The notes under the pieces were generated by a model. The model did not search any database. It worked only from the letters and a program-made list of their open reading frames with translations, and was not told where the DNA came from. Made by a program: the position numbers and the translations under genes. From Pseudomonas sp. PB106 (GTDB lineage Bacteria; Pseudomonadota; Gammaproteobacteria; Pseudomonadales; Pseudomonadaceae): a DNA stretch of 64,000 nucleotides. Where the stretch lies: assembly GCF_009764645.1 (NCBI RefSeq), contig NZ_RWIM01000005.1, positions 112,658-176,657 of the forward strand, written 5' to 3'. The first letter of the stretch is position 1; each line of letters starts with the position of its first letter. Below are positions 55,386 to 64,000 of this stretch, piece after piece.

Positions 55386-56782
55386 TGATCGACCTGCAAG
55401 TGCGGCAGCTGGGCGAGCCATGCTGGTTCGTCGTCGAGTTGGCGCAGATCGAGCCACAGCGCATCGTCGTCGATACGCCCGAGCACGGGGATCGGCAACC
55501 CACGCAACGCCGCTTCCAGATTTAACAGGCAACGCCCACGCAACCGCTTCGAAACCTGCGGGCGACAACACAGCGCCGCACTCGGCAGGCGCGCGACCGG
55601 TTGGCTGCCGCTGCCGATCATGCCCAAGGCGTGTACGGCACTGACCGCCCAGGTTTCCCCCAGCACGTCAGCCAGCGCCGGTTGCAAGCGTGAGGCCTGC
55701 GCGAAGATGTCGGCCTGCGGGCGCGTCAGCAGGCGCAAACTCGGCAAGCGCTCAGCGAGACGGTCCGGATCGCGATACAGACCGAGCACCGCTTCCAGCG
55801 CCGCCAAGGTCAATTTATCGACCCGCAATGCGCGTTTCAGTGGGTTCTTCTTGATCTTCGCGATCAGTTCTTTGCGCCCGACGATCAATCCGGCCTGCGG
55901 CCCGCCGAGCAATTTGTCGCCGCTGAAGGTAACGATGTCCGCGCCATCGAGCAGCGCCTGACGCACCGTCGGTTCTGCCGGCAAGCCCCAACGGGTCAGG
56001 TCGAGCAGACTGCCGCTGCCGAGATCTTCCAGCAGCGGCAAGCCATGTCGATGGGCCAACTCGGCCAGTTCCGCAGTCGGCACGCGCGCGGTGAAGCCTT
56101 CGATGCTGTAGTTGCTCGGGTGCACGCGCATGATCAAACCGCTGCGTGGGCTGATCGCCGCTTCGTAGTCGCGAGCGTGGGTGCGATTGGTGGTGCCGAC
56201 CTCGTGCAGACGCACGCCGGCGCGGGCCATGATGTCGGGAATGCGGAAGGCGCCGCCAATCTCGATCAGCTCGCCACGGGAAATGATGCCTTCCTTGCGC
56301 GCGCCCAGACTGTTGAGCGTCAGCAGCACGGCGGCGGCATTGTTGTTGACCACGGTGACGGCTTCGGCGCCGGTCAGTTCGCGTATCAGGCCTTCGATCA
56401 GGTCATCGCGATCGCCGCGTTTGCCGCTGGCCAGATCGAATTCCAGATTGAGTGGATAACGCGCGGCCATTTGCACGGCGTCGATGGCTTCGTCGGGTAG
56501 AAGCGCTCGACCGAGGTTGGTGTGCAGCACGGTGCCGGTGAGATTGAACACCCGGCGCACGCTGCTACGTTGCTGTTGTGCCAAGCGCTCACCGACGCGA
56601 CCGGCCAACACTTCGGGACTGATTTCTACCGCCGCCAATTGCCCGTTCACCACGCCGGGCCGCAATTCATCGAGCAACTGCCGCAAATTCGCCAGCAGCG
56701 ACTCACGCCCGTGACGCTCAAGCAAAGGCACACACGCCGGGTGACGCAACAAACCATCAATGGAAGGTAACCGCAGGGACAT
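55382..56782 (-). CDS. selA: L-seryl-tRNA(Sec) selenium transferase SelA
   Basis: A 466-residue PLP enzyme, normal length for SelA. Motifs are [38 protein letters not shown] in part, and the PLP lysine in [14 protein letters not shown]. It converts Ser-tRNA(Sec) to Sec-tRNA(Sec) using selenophosphate. The start ATG 56782 has AGGAG upstream. It overlaps selB and is 48 bp after fdhE. selD is not in the window and must be elsewhere. Confidence 0.95.
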   Translation of the reverse strand: MSLRLPSIDGLLRHPACVPLLERHGRESLLANLRQLLDELRPGVVNGQLAAVEISPEVLAGRVGERLAQQQRSSVRRVFNLTGTVLHTNLGRALLPDEAIDAVQMAARYPLNLEFDLASGKRGDRDDLIEGLIRELTGAEAVTVVNNNAAAVLLTLNSLGARKEGIISRGELIEIGGAFRIPDIMARAGVRLHEVGTTNRTHARDYEAAISPRSGLIMRVHPSNYSIEGFTARVPTAELAELAHRHGLPLLEDLGSGSLLDLTRWGLPAEPTVRQALLDGADIVTFSGDKLLGGPQAGLIVGRKELIAKIKKNPLKRALRVDKLTLAALEAVLGLYRDPDRLAERLPSLRLLTRPQADIFAQASRLQPALADVLGETWAVSAVHALGMIGSGSQPVARLPSAALCCRPQVSKRLRGRCLLNLEAALRGLPIPVLGRIDDDALWLDLRQLDDEPAWLAQLPHLQVDQ

Positions 56783-56830
56783 CAGCCACTCCTGGAGACA
56801 GATCACTGCGCAAGAGTGTAGACCCTGCTG

Positions 56831-57757
56831 TCACTCGTCTCCCGGAGCCAGCAACAGATTCGGTGCCAGCCGCTGATAGCCGTCCTGCGCCAGACGCATG
56901 TCCAGCAGCAAACTGCTCAAATCCGCCGACAATGCCTCCGCATCGGCATCGTTTTCCAGGTACACCAGTTTCAGATAACTGTTACAGCCCGGACAGACCT
57001 CCGCCCTGATCGGCGCCTGATTGGCGGCATGGCGATCATCCTCAAGGCTGAAATAGTCCAGGCCCTTGCTCGATTCGCAATACACGCACTTGACCCGCAC
57101 CACATGCCATTCACAGGCACACAGTGAACACACCAGATAACGCAAACCGTTGTGCTTGCCGCGATGGCGGATCACCCCGGCCATCGCCGGTGAACCGCAG
57201 GCCGGGCATTGGCTGAGGCTGTCACCGGGTCTGAGTTTCAGGTCAGGCGCGCTGAGCAGCCAATGGCTCCACGCCGTTTGCAGCGCCGCGCCGAGAAACG
57301 GCACCAGTTGCGCCGGCACCATCGAATATTGACCGCTGACCAGCGCCACGGCCCATGAGCGGAGCTGTCCGGAATCGGCGGCGCGCAGTGTGTCCACCGC
57401 GTCAAGCACGGCGGGTTGAGCCGAAGGCTCATAACGCTGAAGAAAAGCGCCGAGATACGCCTGCCAACCCTCTTCGCGCACCAAAGTATCAGCCGCGAAC
57501 GGCGGCAAACCATGCTGCTGACAGGCTTCGATCCGTTGTTGATCGAACGGCGCTACGAGCGGTGGATCGTCGAACACCTGCTGCTGCACCCGGCACAATC
57601 CGGCAATCAAGCGCAGATACTCGGCCAGCGCATGCCTCTCGGCCAGTTGCTCCAGCCGATCAGCACGCAGCGAAAACAGATTAGGCGGCGGCAGATGCAG
57701 AAACGGCGGCGAACTGGCCGCCGCTTCGATTTCCCCAGGTTCCAGAATGGTTGGCAA
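56831..57757 (-). CDS. fdhE: Formate dehydrogenase accessory protein FdhE
   Basis: A 308-residue FdhE. The zinc/iron-binding pairs CPACGS, CSLCACEW, CVYCES and CPGCNS are all present in the C-terminal half. FdhE assists maturation of respiratory formate dehydrogenase. The start is TTG 57757, three bases after the fdnI stop, with AAGGG upstream. It sits between the structural genes and selA. Confidence 0.93.
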   Translation of the reverse strand: MPTILEPGEIEAAASSPPFLHLPPPNLFSLRADRLEQLAERHALAEYLRLIAGLCRVQQQVFDDPPLVAPFDQQRIEACQQHGLPPFAADTLVREEGWQAYLGAFLQRYEPSAQPAVLDAVDTLRAADSGQLRSWAVALVSGQYSMVPAQLVPFLGAALQTAWSHWLLSAPDLKLRPGDSLSQCPACGSPAMAGVIRHRGKHNGLRYLVCSLCACEWHVVRVKCVYCESSKGLDYFSLEDDRHAANQAPIRAEVCPGCNSYLKLVYLENDADAEALSADLSSLLLDMRLAQDGYQRLAPNLLLAPGDE

Positions 57758-57760
57758 AAG

Positions 57761-58426
57761 TCAGCCCTTTTTGGTGATCGGTCGCTCCGGCACGTCCGGT
57801 TGACGTTCATCGCGAGTGATGTCGCGATACCACAGTTCATGGTGTTTCTTCGCCCAGGCGCGGCTGACCCAGCCATGCAGCATCGCGTCCACCGAACCCT
57901 TGATCCACAGTCCGGCGTAGATGTGAATGATGATGCTCAGCACCAGAATGAAGCCGGCCAGCGCATGCAACAGCATCGCCCAGCGAATCACCGTGATGCC
58001 GAAATAAGCACTGAACCAGGCGCGCCAGATCACCAGCCCGGTGAACAACAAACCGAGCATGCACAGCAGTAAAGTCCAGAACAGCAGCTTTTGCCCGGCG
58101 TTGTATTTGCCCACCGGCGGAACGCTTTCTTCATCGTTGACCAGCACCCGGTCAATGCGCCGCAGCCATTTGCCGTCGTTGCTGATGAAGAAGTTGGCGC
58201 GCCAGAAACTCAGCACCAGACCAAGGAAAAACACAAACATCGCGATGCCCATGTACGGATGCAGAATCCGCGTCCACGGCCCGCCGCCGAACAGGTTGCT
58301 CAGCCAGAACAGCGACGGATGGAACAACGCCAGCCCCGACAGCCCGGCCATGAAAAACAGGATCGCTACCAGCCAGTGATTGGTGCGCTGGTTGGCGGTG
58401 TAACGCAGGATCGTCTTGTTGCTCAT
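57761..58426 (-). CDS. fdnI: Formate dehydrogenase cytochrome b556 subunit
   Basis: A 221-residue membrane subunit with four helices. Haem-ligand histidines occur in the first helix ([11 protein letters not shown]), in HPYMGIAM, and near [23 protein letters not shown]. It passes electrons from the FdxH subunit to quinone. It overlaps fdxH by four bases (ATGA). Confidence 0.93.
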   Translation of the reverse strand: MSNKTILRYTANQRTNHWLVAILFFMAGLSGLALFHPSLFWLSNLFGGGPWTRILHPYMGIAMFVFFLGLVLSFWRANFFISNDGKWLRRIDRVLVNDEESVPPVGKYNAGQKLLFWTLLLCMLGLLFTGLVIWRAWFSAYFGITVIRWAMLLHALAGFILVLSIIIHIYAGLWIKGSVDAMLHGWVSRAWAKKHHELWYRDITRDERQPDVPERPITKKG

Positions 58427-59358
58427 GGCCGGTCCTCCCCGCGTGGATCGAAGGTGTGCACCGCCGGGTCGACGACGTGCACCGAGGTGTCAGGTGGCGC
58501 CGGATGTTCGTCCTCTTCGACGCGATTCGGGCCGATGCGCACGTAATGGAAGAACCCGGCCAGCACCGCCGCGCCCATCGCCAGTAGACCGAGAGGTTTA
58601 CTGATGCCTTTCCACAGGCCTACCAACGGACTGATCGCCGGATCCTGCGGCAGGTTGGCGTAGATCGTCGGCGTATCGGCGTGGTGCAACACATACATCA
58701 CATGGGTGCCGCCAACGCCTGCCGGGTCATATAAACCAGCGTTTTCGAAGCCACGGCTTTTCAGATCGACGATGCGCTCGGCGGCGTGTTCCTTCATGTC
58801 TTCCTTGGTGCCGAAGACGATGGCGCCGGTCGGGCAGGTTTTCACGCAGGCCGGCTCCAGCCCTACCGCGACGCGATCCGAACACAAGGTGCACTTGTAG
58901 GCTTTGTGATCTTTCTGCGAAATGCGCGGAATGTTGAACGGGCAACCGGTGATGCAATAGCCACAACCGATGCAGTGATCCTGATCGAAATCGACGATGC
59001 CATTGGCGTGCTTGATGATCGCGCCGGGGCTCGGGCACGCCGCCAGACAACCGGGCTCGGCGCAGTGCATGCAGCCGTCCTTGCGGATCAGCCATTCGAG
59101 ATTGCCCGCATCGGTTTCGTGCTCGGTGAAGCGCATCAACGTCCAGGTTTCCGCGCTCAGATCCTGCGGGTTGTCGTAGGTGCCGTGGTTGTGGCCGACC
59201 TCGTCGCGCAGCTCGTTCCATTCCGAGCAGGCGACCTGGCAGGCCTTGCAGCCGATGCATTTGGTGGTGTCGATCAGCTTGGCCACCGCCTCCTGATTCC
59301 TCACCGACGGCGGCACCGTGGTAGTGGCCGAGCGGGCAATGATGTCTTGGCTGGCCAT
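58423..59358 (-). CDS. fdxH: Formate dehydrogenase iron-sulfur subunit
   Basis: A 311-residue beta subunit with four [4Fe-4S] Cys groups ([44 protein letters not shown] with CVKTCP) and one C-terminal membrane helix ([16 protein letters not shown]). It links the catalytic subunit to FdnI. It begins right after the fdnG stop and has GTGGAG upstream. Confidence 0.95.
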   Translation of the reverse strand: MASQDIIARSATTTVPPSVRNQEAVAKLIDTTKCIGCKACQVACSEWNELRDEVGHNHGTYDNPQDLSAETWTLMRFTEHETDAGNLEWLIRKDGCMHCAEPGCLAACPSPGAIIKHANGIVDFDQDHCIGCGYCITGCPFNIPRISQKDHKAYKCTLCSDRVAVGLEPACVKTCPTGAIVFGTKEDMKEHAAERIVDLKSRGFENAGLYDPAGVGGTHVMYVLHHADTPTIYANLPQDPAISPLVGLWKGISKPLGLLAMGAAVLAGFFHYVRIGPNRVEEDEHPAPPDTSVHVVDPAVHTFDPRGEDRP

Positions 59359-62300
59359 TTACAGTTTCTCCACGTTGACCAGGAATGACTTGGATTCCGG
59401 GGTCTGTGTATTGCCATCGCCGAGGAACGGCACCAGGGTGTTGGTCAGGTAACCGTGGCGCGTCAGACCGGTGAAACCCCAGTGCAGCGGGATGCCGATC
59501 TGATGCACGACCTGGCCGTTGACCTGCAGCGGCCGGATCCTTTTCGTCACTACCGCCACCGCTTCGATAAAGCCACGCTTGCAACTGACCCGCACGCGAT
59601 CACCGGCGGCAATGCCCTTCTCTTTCGCCAGCACTTCGCCGATTTCCACGAACTGCTCAGGCTGAGCAATCGCGTTCAACTTGCAGTGTTTGCTCCAGAA
59701 GTGGAAATGTTCGGTGAGCCGGTAACTGGTGCCGGCGTACGGGAAGTCCTTGGCCTCGCCGAGGGTTTCCCAGACCGAATCGAAGATCCGCGCCGCCGGA
59801 TTACTGGTGGCTTTCTTGTTTTGCGGGTGCAACGGGTTGATGCCGATCGGCGTTTCGAACGGCTCGTAGTGCTCGGGGAATGGGCCCTCGTTCATCTTGT
59901 CGACAGCAAAGAACCGCGCCACGCCTTCGGGGTTCATGATGAACGGGTTCATCCCGGCCTCTGGCGGTACGTCGGCCTTGTAATCCGGCACATCGGTGCC
60001 GGTCCAGACCTTGCCGTTCCACCACACCAAGCGTTTTTTCGGATCCCACGGTTTACCGGCGACATCCGCCGAGGCGCGGTTGTAGAGAATCCGCCGGTTG
60101 GCCGGCCAGGCCCACGCCCAGCCCAGATGCTGGTGCATGCCGAACGGATCGCTGTTGTCGCGACGGGCCATCTGGTTGCCAGCCTCGGTCCAGCTGCCGG
60201 CGAAAATCCAGCAACCGGAGGCAGTGCTGCCGTCATCCTTGAGCAAGCCAAACCCAGCCAGTTGCGAGCCGGCCTTGACCGCGACGCCCGTGGCATCAGT
60301 GAAATCGCTGACAGCACTGCCGTTGATTTCCTTGGCCAATTCCTCCGGCGAAGGCTCGTCGGGGATCTTGTACGGCCAGGTCAGCTTCAGCAGCGGATCG
60401 GGGAATTTGCCGCCCTCGGCCTGATAACGCTTGCGCAGGCGCAGGAACAATTCGCTCATGATGCGAATGTCGGTTTGCGCTTCGCCCGGGCCATCGGCGC
60501 CTTTCCAGTGCCATTGCAGCCAGCGGCTGCTGTTGACCAGCGAGCCGTCCTCTTCGGCAAAACAGGTGGTCGGCAGGCGTATGACTTCGGTCTGGATGTC
60601 GGCGCTTTTCACGTCGTTGTACGGCCCGACGTTTTGCCAGAACTCCGAGGTTTCGGTGGCCAGCGGGTCCATCACCACCAGCCATTTCAGTTTGGCCAGT
60701 GCGCCCATCACCCGATTCTTGTCCGGCAATGCCGCAATCGGATTGAAGCCCTGGCACATGTAACCGTTGACCTTGCCTTGGCTCATCAGGTCGAACATCT
60801 TCAGCACGTCGTAGTTGGGAATGTCGAGTTTCGGCAAATGGTCGTAGCACCAATTGTTCTCGACCGTGGCGTTGGCGCCGTACCACGACTTCATCAGGCT
60901 GACGTGGAATTTGCTGTAGTTCTGCCAGTACGACAGTTGCCCCGGACGCAGCGGCACTTGTGTGCGTTTGTGGATGAAGGCGTTGTAGTCCTGCTCGCTG
61001 TCCTGCCCCAAGGTCAGGTAGCCCGGCAGTGCGTTGGAGAGCAAGCCAAGGTCGGTCAGCCCCTGAATGTTCGAGTGACCGCGCAAGGCGTTGACCCCGC
61101 CACCAGGCATGCCGACGTTGCCCAGCAACAGTTGCACCATCGCCGCGCTGCGAATGATTTGTGCGCCGATCGAGTGCTGGGTCCAGCCGAGGGCATAGAG
61201 AATCGTCATGGTCTTGCCCGGAATCGAACAAGTGGCAATCTCTTCCCAGATTTTCTGCATGGCGTCGACCGGCATGCCGCAGATCTGGCTGGCGAGGTCG
61301 ATGTTGTAGCGGCTGTAATGCACCTTCATCAATTGATAGACGCAACGTGGGTCCTGCAAGGTCGGGTCGACTTTGACGAAGCCGTCGTCGCCCATCTCGT
61401 AACCCCAGCCGGACTTGTCGGTGTAGGTGCGTTTCTCTGCGTCGTAGCCGCTGAAAATGCCGTCTTCGAAGCCGTAGCCGGCTCTGACGATGAACGACAT
61501 GTCGGTGTAGTTGCGCACGTATTCGTGCTGGATCTTGTCCTCGGTCAGCAGGTAATTGATCAGCCCGCCCATGAAGGCGATGTCAGTGCCGGTGCGGATC
61601 GGCGCGTAGTAGTCGGCCACCGAAGCGGTCCGGGTAAAACGCGGATCGACCACGATCAGCCGCGCAGCGTTGTGCGCTTTGGCCTCGGTCACCCATTTGA
61701 AGCCGCACGGATGCGCTTCTGCTGCGTTGCCACCCATCACCAGGATCAGATTCGCGTTGGCGATATCGGTCCAGGTATTGGTCATGGCACCACGGCCGTA
61801 CGTCGGGGCAAGACTTGCCACCGTCGGGCCGTGTCAGACACGCGCCTGGTTATCGAACCCCAGCATGCCGAGACTGCGAATCACCTTCTGGGTGATGTAG
61901 CCGGCTTCGTTGGACGCCGCCGACGCCGCGAGGAAACCGGTGCTTAGCCAGCGATTCACCGTTTGCCCGTTGGCATTCTGCTCGATGAAGTTGGCGTCGC
62001 GGTCGGTTTTCATCAGGTCGGCGATGCGGTCGAGCGCTTCGTCCCAACTGATCCGCGTCCACTCACTGCTGCCCGGTTTGCGGGTTTGCGGGTAGAGCAA
62101 ACGGCCGGGGCTGTGAATGAAGTCGAGAAGGCCTGCGCCTTTCGGGCAGAGAGTGCCGCGGTTGACCGGGTGGTCGGCGTCGCCCTCGATGTGAATGATG
62201 CTTTGCGCTACGTTCTTCGCTCCATCGCCCTGGCTGTACATGATCAAACCGCAACCGACCGAGCAATACGGGCAGGTGTTGCGGGTTTCATGGGTGTGGG

Positions 62301-62424
62301 CAAGCTTGAAGTGGCGCACCTGCTCGGCGAAGGCTGGCGTCGGGGCCATGCCCAACGCGCCCAGGCTAGAGCCTGCAAGGCCGATACCGGCGACCTTGAA
62401 GAACTGACGACGGCTGAGATCCAT
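59359..62424 (-). CDS. fdnG: Selenocysteine-containing formate dehydrogenase-N/O major subunit
   Basis: A catalytic subunit of 1021 residues if UGA at 61834-61836 is read as Sec197. It splits into two reading stretches only because of that codon. A Tat signal (SRRQFFKVAG) precedes the [4Fe-4S] motif CPYCSVGCG. The Sec context is ARV-U-HGPTVASLAPTYGRGA, as in E. coli FdnG. Molybdopterin-guanine dinucleotide domains follow. The enzyme oxidises formate in the periplasm. Start ATG 62424 has AGGAG upstream. A SECIS hairpin lies ten bases after the UGA. Confidence 0.96.
61804..61836 (-). promoter_or_regulatory. In-frame UGA and SECIS hairpin in fdnG
   Basis: On the minus strand, TGA (61834-61836) is followed after ten bases by CGG-T-GGCA (61816-61823), loop AGTCT, and TGCCCCG (61804-61810). 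The bulged U and the GU in the loop are features SelB needs in bacterial SECIS elements. Confidence 0.9.
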
Positions 62425-62445
62425 CGTGCACTCCTGATCAGGTGG

Positions 62446-62467
62446 AACCCGGTACTTGTGCCGGGTT
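62446..62467. promoter_or_regulatory. Hairpin in the fdnG leader
   Basis: AACCCGG (62446-62452) and CCGGGTT (62461-62467) form a 7-bp stem, 21 bases upstream of the fdnG start. It may be part of the leader structure. No promoter is clear between it and the REPIN at 62594. Confidence 0.4.
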
Positions 62468-62593
62468 TTATCTGGACAATCACGGTTGCGGCAAACGCGT
62501 GCCGACTTTTTCACTGTAGACAATGACCACACGATCTGTGTGAAAACCGACCGTCGGCCGTTTGTCGGCTCTCCTACTAACAACCGCAATCCC

Positions 62594-62683
62594 TGTGGGA
62601 GCTGGCTTGCCAGCGATAGCAGTGGATCAGCCACCATCTTTATTGGATGTGCCGACGCCATCGCTGGCAAGCCAGCTCCCACA
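62594..62683. repeat. 90-bp REPIN of the GTGGGAGCTGGCTTGCC family
   Basis: The arms start TGTGGGAGCTGGCTTGCC at 62594 and end with the complement at 62683. The left arm has one or two changes at its inner end. It is the same element as at 48726-48815, with a different 40-bp centre. Confidence 0.9.
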
Positions 62684-62756
62684 GGTTTTGTGTGCTCCCA
62701 CCTGGCCATGGGCTTAGAATGCCGGCAGGACCAACCCCGCCTTCACGAGACCGCGC

Positions 62757-63911
62757 ATGACTTTCGATTTTGATCAGGTATTCGACCGCCACAACACTGG
62801 CAGCACCAAGTGGAGCCGCTATTCGGCTGACGTGCTGCCGATGTGGGTCGCTGATATGGATTTCGCCGCGCCGCCGGTAATCATCGAGGCGCTGCAACAG
62901 CGCCTGCTGCACCCGCTGGTGGGCTACAGCGTCGCCCAGGACAACCTGCGCGAAGCCATCGTTGCCGATCTCTGGAACAAGTTCGCCTGGCAGGTCCAAC
63001 CGCAAGAGTTGATTTTCCTGCCGGGCGTCGAATCCGGTTTCAACATGGCTTTGAGAGCGCTGGTACAGCCGCAGCAGAACGTTGTGGTGCAAGTGCCGAA
63101 CTACCCGCCACTGCGCCACGCACCGGGGCATTGGGGCCTGAACAAGGTCGAGCTGGCATTCGACGCGCAGGCCGATGGCACTTACCTGACCCCGCTGCAC
63201 GCGCTGCGTGAGTCGCTGAACGGTGGCGGCGCACTGCTGCTCAGCAACCCGCACAACCCGCTCGGCAAAGTGTTCGCCCGCAAAGAGCTGCAAGCCGTGG
63301 CCGACATCTGCGTGGCGCAGGACGCGTGGATCATCTCCGACGAAATCCACGCTGAGCTGTGCTTCGACGGTCGCGTGCACATTCCGACCGCATCCCTCAG
63401 CCCGGAAATCGCCCAACGCACGATCACCCTGATGTCGGCGAGCAAGGCCTACAACATCGCCGGCCTCAAGACTTCATTCATGATCATCCAGAACGCCGCC
63501 CTGCGCGAACGCGTCAATCACGCCCGCTGCGGCATGGTCGACAGCGTCAATCCGCTGGGGATGGAAGCCACCCGCGTGGCCTACAGCGAAGGCGCGCCGT
63601 GGCTGGCCGAACTGAAAACCTATCTGCAGGCTAACCGTGATTGGCTGGTTGACGCCGTACGCAGTCGCTTGCCGGGGGTAACCATCAATGTGCCGCAGGG
63701 CACGTATCTGGCGTGGCTGGATTGCTCGGCGCTGGACCTGGACGACCCGCAACGCTTCTTCCTTGAACATGGCAAAGTCGGGCTCAGCGCGGGTCTGGAT
63801 TTTGGCGATCAACATCAGCAATACGTGCGCCTGAACTTCGGCTGCCCGCGCTCGATGCTCGAAGAAGGCATCGCCCGGATGGAGCGCGCGCTGACCCACC
63901 GCAACACTTGA
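62757..63911 (+). CDS. patB: PatB/MalY-type pyridoxal C-S lyase
   Basis: A 384-residue PLP enzyme of the MalY/PatB family. Motifs are LPMWVADMDFAAPP (N-terminal mark), NPHNPLGKVF, and the PLP lysine in SASKAYNIAGLKTSF. It cleaves cystathionine or other S-substituted cysteines to homocysteine or thiols, pyruvate and ammonia. Its start follows GAGA weakly. It is divergent from fdnG. In relation to mesD it could provide homocysteine, but no genetic link is visible. Confidence 0.88.
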   Translation: MTFDFDQVFDRHNTGSTKWSRYSADVLPMWVADMDFAAPPVIIEALQQRLLHPLVGYSVAQDNLREAIVADLWNKFAWQVQPQELIFLPGVESGFNMALRALVQPQQNVVVQVPNYPPLRHAPGHWGLNKVELAFDAQADGTYLTPLHALRESLNGGGALLLSNPHNPLGKVFARKELQAVADICVAQDAWIISDEIHAELCFDGRVHIPTASLSPEIAQRTITLMSASKAYNIAGLKTSFMIIQNAALRERVNHARCGMVDSVNPLGMEATRVAYSEGAPWLAELKTYLQANRDWLVDAVRSRLPGVTINVPQGTYLAWLDCSALDLDDPQRFFLEHGKVGLSAGLDFGDQHQQYVRLNFGCPRSMLEEGIARMERALTHRNT

Positions 63912-63927
63912 GAACACCACATCCCCC

Positions 63928-64000
63928 TGTAGGAGCTGCCGAAGGCTGCGATCTTTTGATCTTGCTGTTTAAAAGGTCAAAATCAAAAGATCGCAGCCTT
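63928..64000. repeat. REPIN of the TGTAGGAGCTGCCG family, cut by window end
   Basis: TGTAGGAGCTGCCGAAGGCT starts at 63928. AAGGCTGCGATCTTTTGAT (63942-63960) is complementary to the final 19 bases of the window (63982-64000). The closing CGGCAGCTCCTACA arm must lie beyond the window. Confidence 0.82.

Noticed and set aside
61834..61836. TGA splitting fdnG into two frames as a nonsense mutation or pseudogene
   Set aside because: The context is the conserved selenocysteine site, a SECIS hairpin follows, and selA, selB and tRNA-Sec are adjacent.

Overview
The window looks like chromosome of a Pseudomonas of the P. fluorescens group. The evidence is high GC coding sequence, a PQQ glucose dehydrogenase next to an OprB porin, OprD and FadL outer-membrane proteins, a DUF6124 (formerly DUF3077) gene, and the GTGGGAGC/TGTAGGAGC families of REP/REPIN repeats between genes. 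No phage, transposon or CRISPR array is visible.

Layout. 1-4.2 kb: class V aminotransferase, bestrophin-like channel, and a translationally coupled solA-metQ pair on the minus strand. 4.6-8.4 kb: gcd and oprB (periplasmic glucose oxidation and sugar uptake), closed by a strong bidirectional terminator. 8.5-12.3 kb: ABC exporter, then a divergent SDR/LysR pair. 12.5-14.5 kb: mesX-mesD, the oxygen-dependent, folate- and cobalamin-independent methionine synthase pair. 14.6-17.8 kb: a polyamine operon (gamma-glutamylpolyamine oxidase, XRE-cupin regulator, gamma-glutamylpolyamine synthetase) with a candidate operator upstream. 18-23.1 kb: DUF2252, ProP-like transporter, DUF502, and two small secreted proteins.

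23.4-40.5 kb is the most unusual region. It holds an 11.3-kb gene for a 3771-residue surface protein (LEPR-type N-terminal motif, DUF4347, many beta-sandwich repeats, 11 VCBS repeats). Four tightly packed genes follow: a TolC-like lipoprotein, a small HlyD-like adaptor, a second adaptor with a GAF-like cytoplasmic domain, and a PqqD-like/M50 protease/HlyD fusion. No ABC ATPase is encoded with it. I propose a dedicated export and processing system for the giant protein.

40.5-50.3 kb: AspT-like exchanger, MscS channel, AI-2E family permease, FadL-like porin, TetR regulator, omega-amino-acid transaminase and OprD porin, separated by REP clusters. 50.3-53.3 kb is accessory in character: a structured intergenic region before DUF6124, a ParD antitoxin whose parE partner is decayed, and an AT-rich pentapeptide-like membrane protein.

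53.4-62.4 kb is a complete selenium/formate module on the minus strand: fdnG (with an in-frame UGA for selenocysteine and a SECIS hairpin), fdxH, fdnI, fdhE, selA, selB and tRNA-Sec. The client enzyme and its decoding machinery are thus contiguous. The window closes with a PatB-type C-S lyase and a REPIN cut by the window end.
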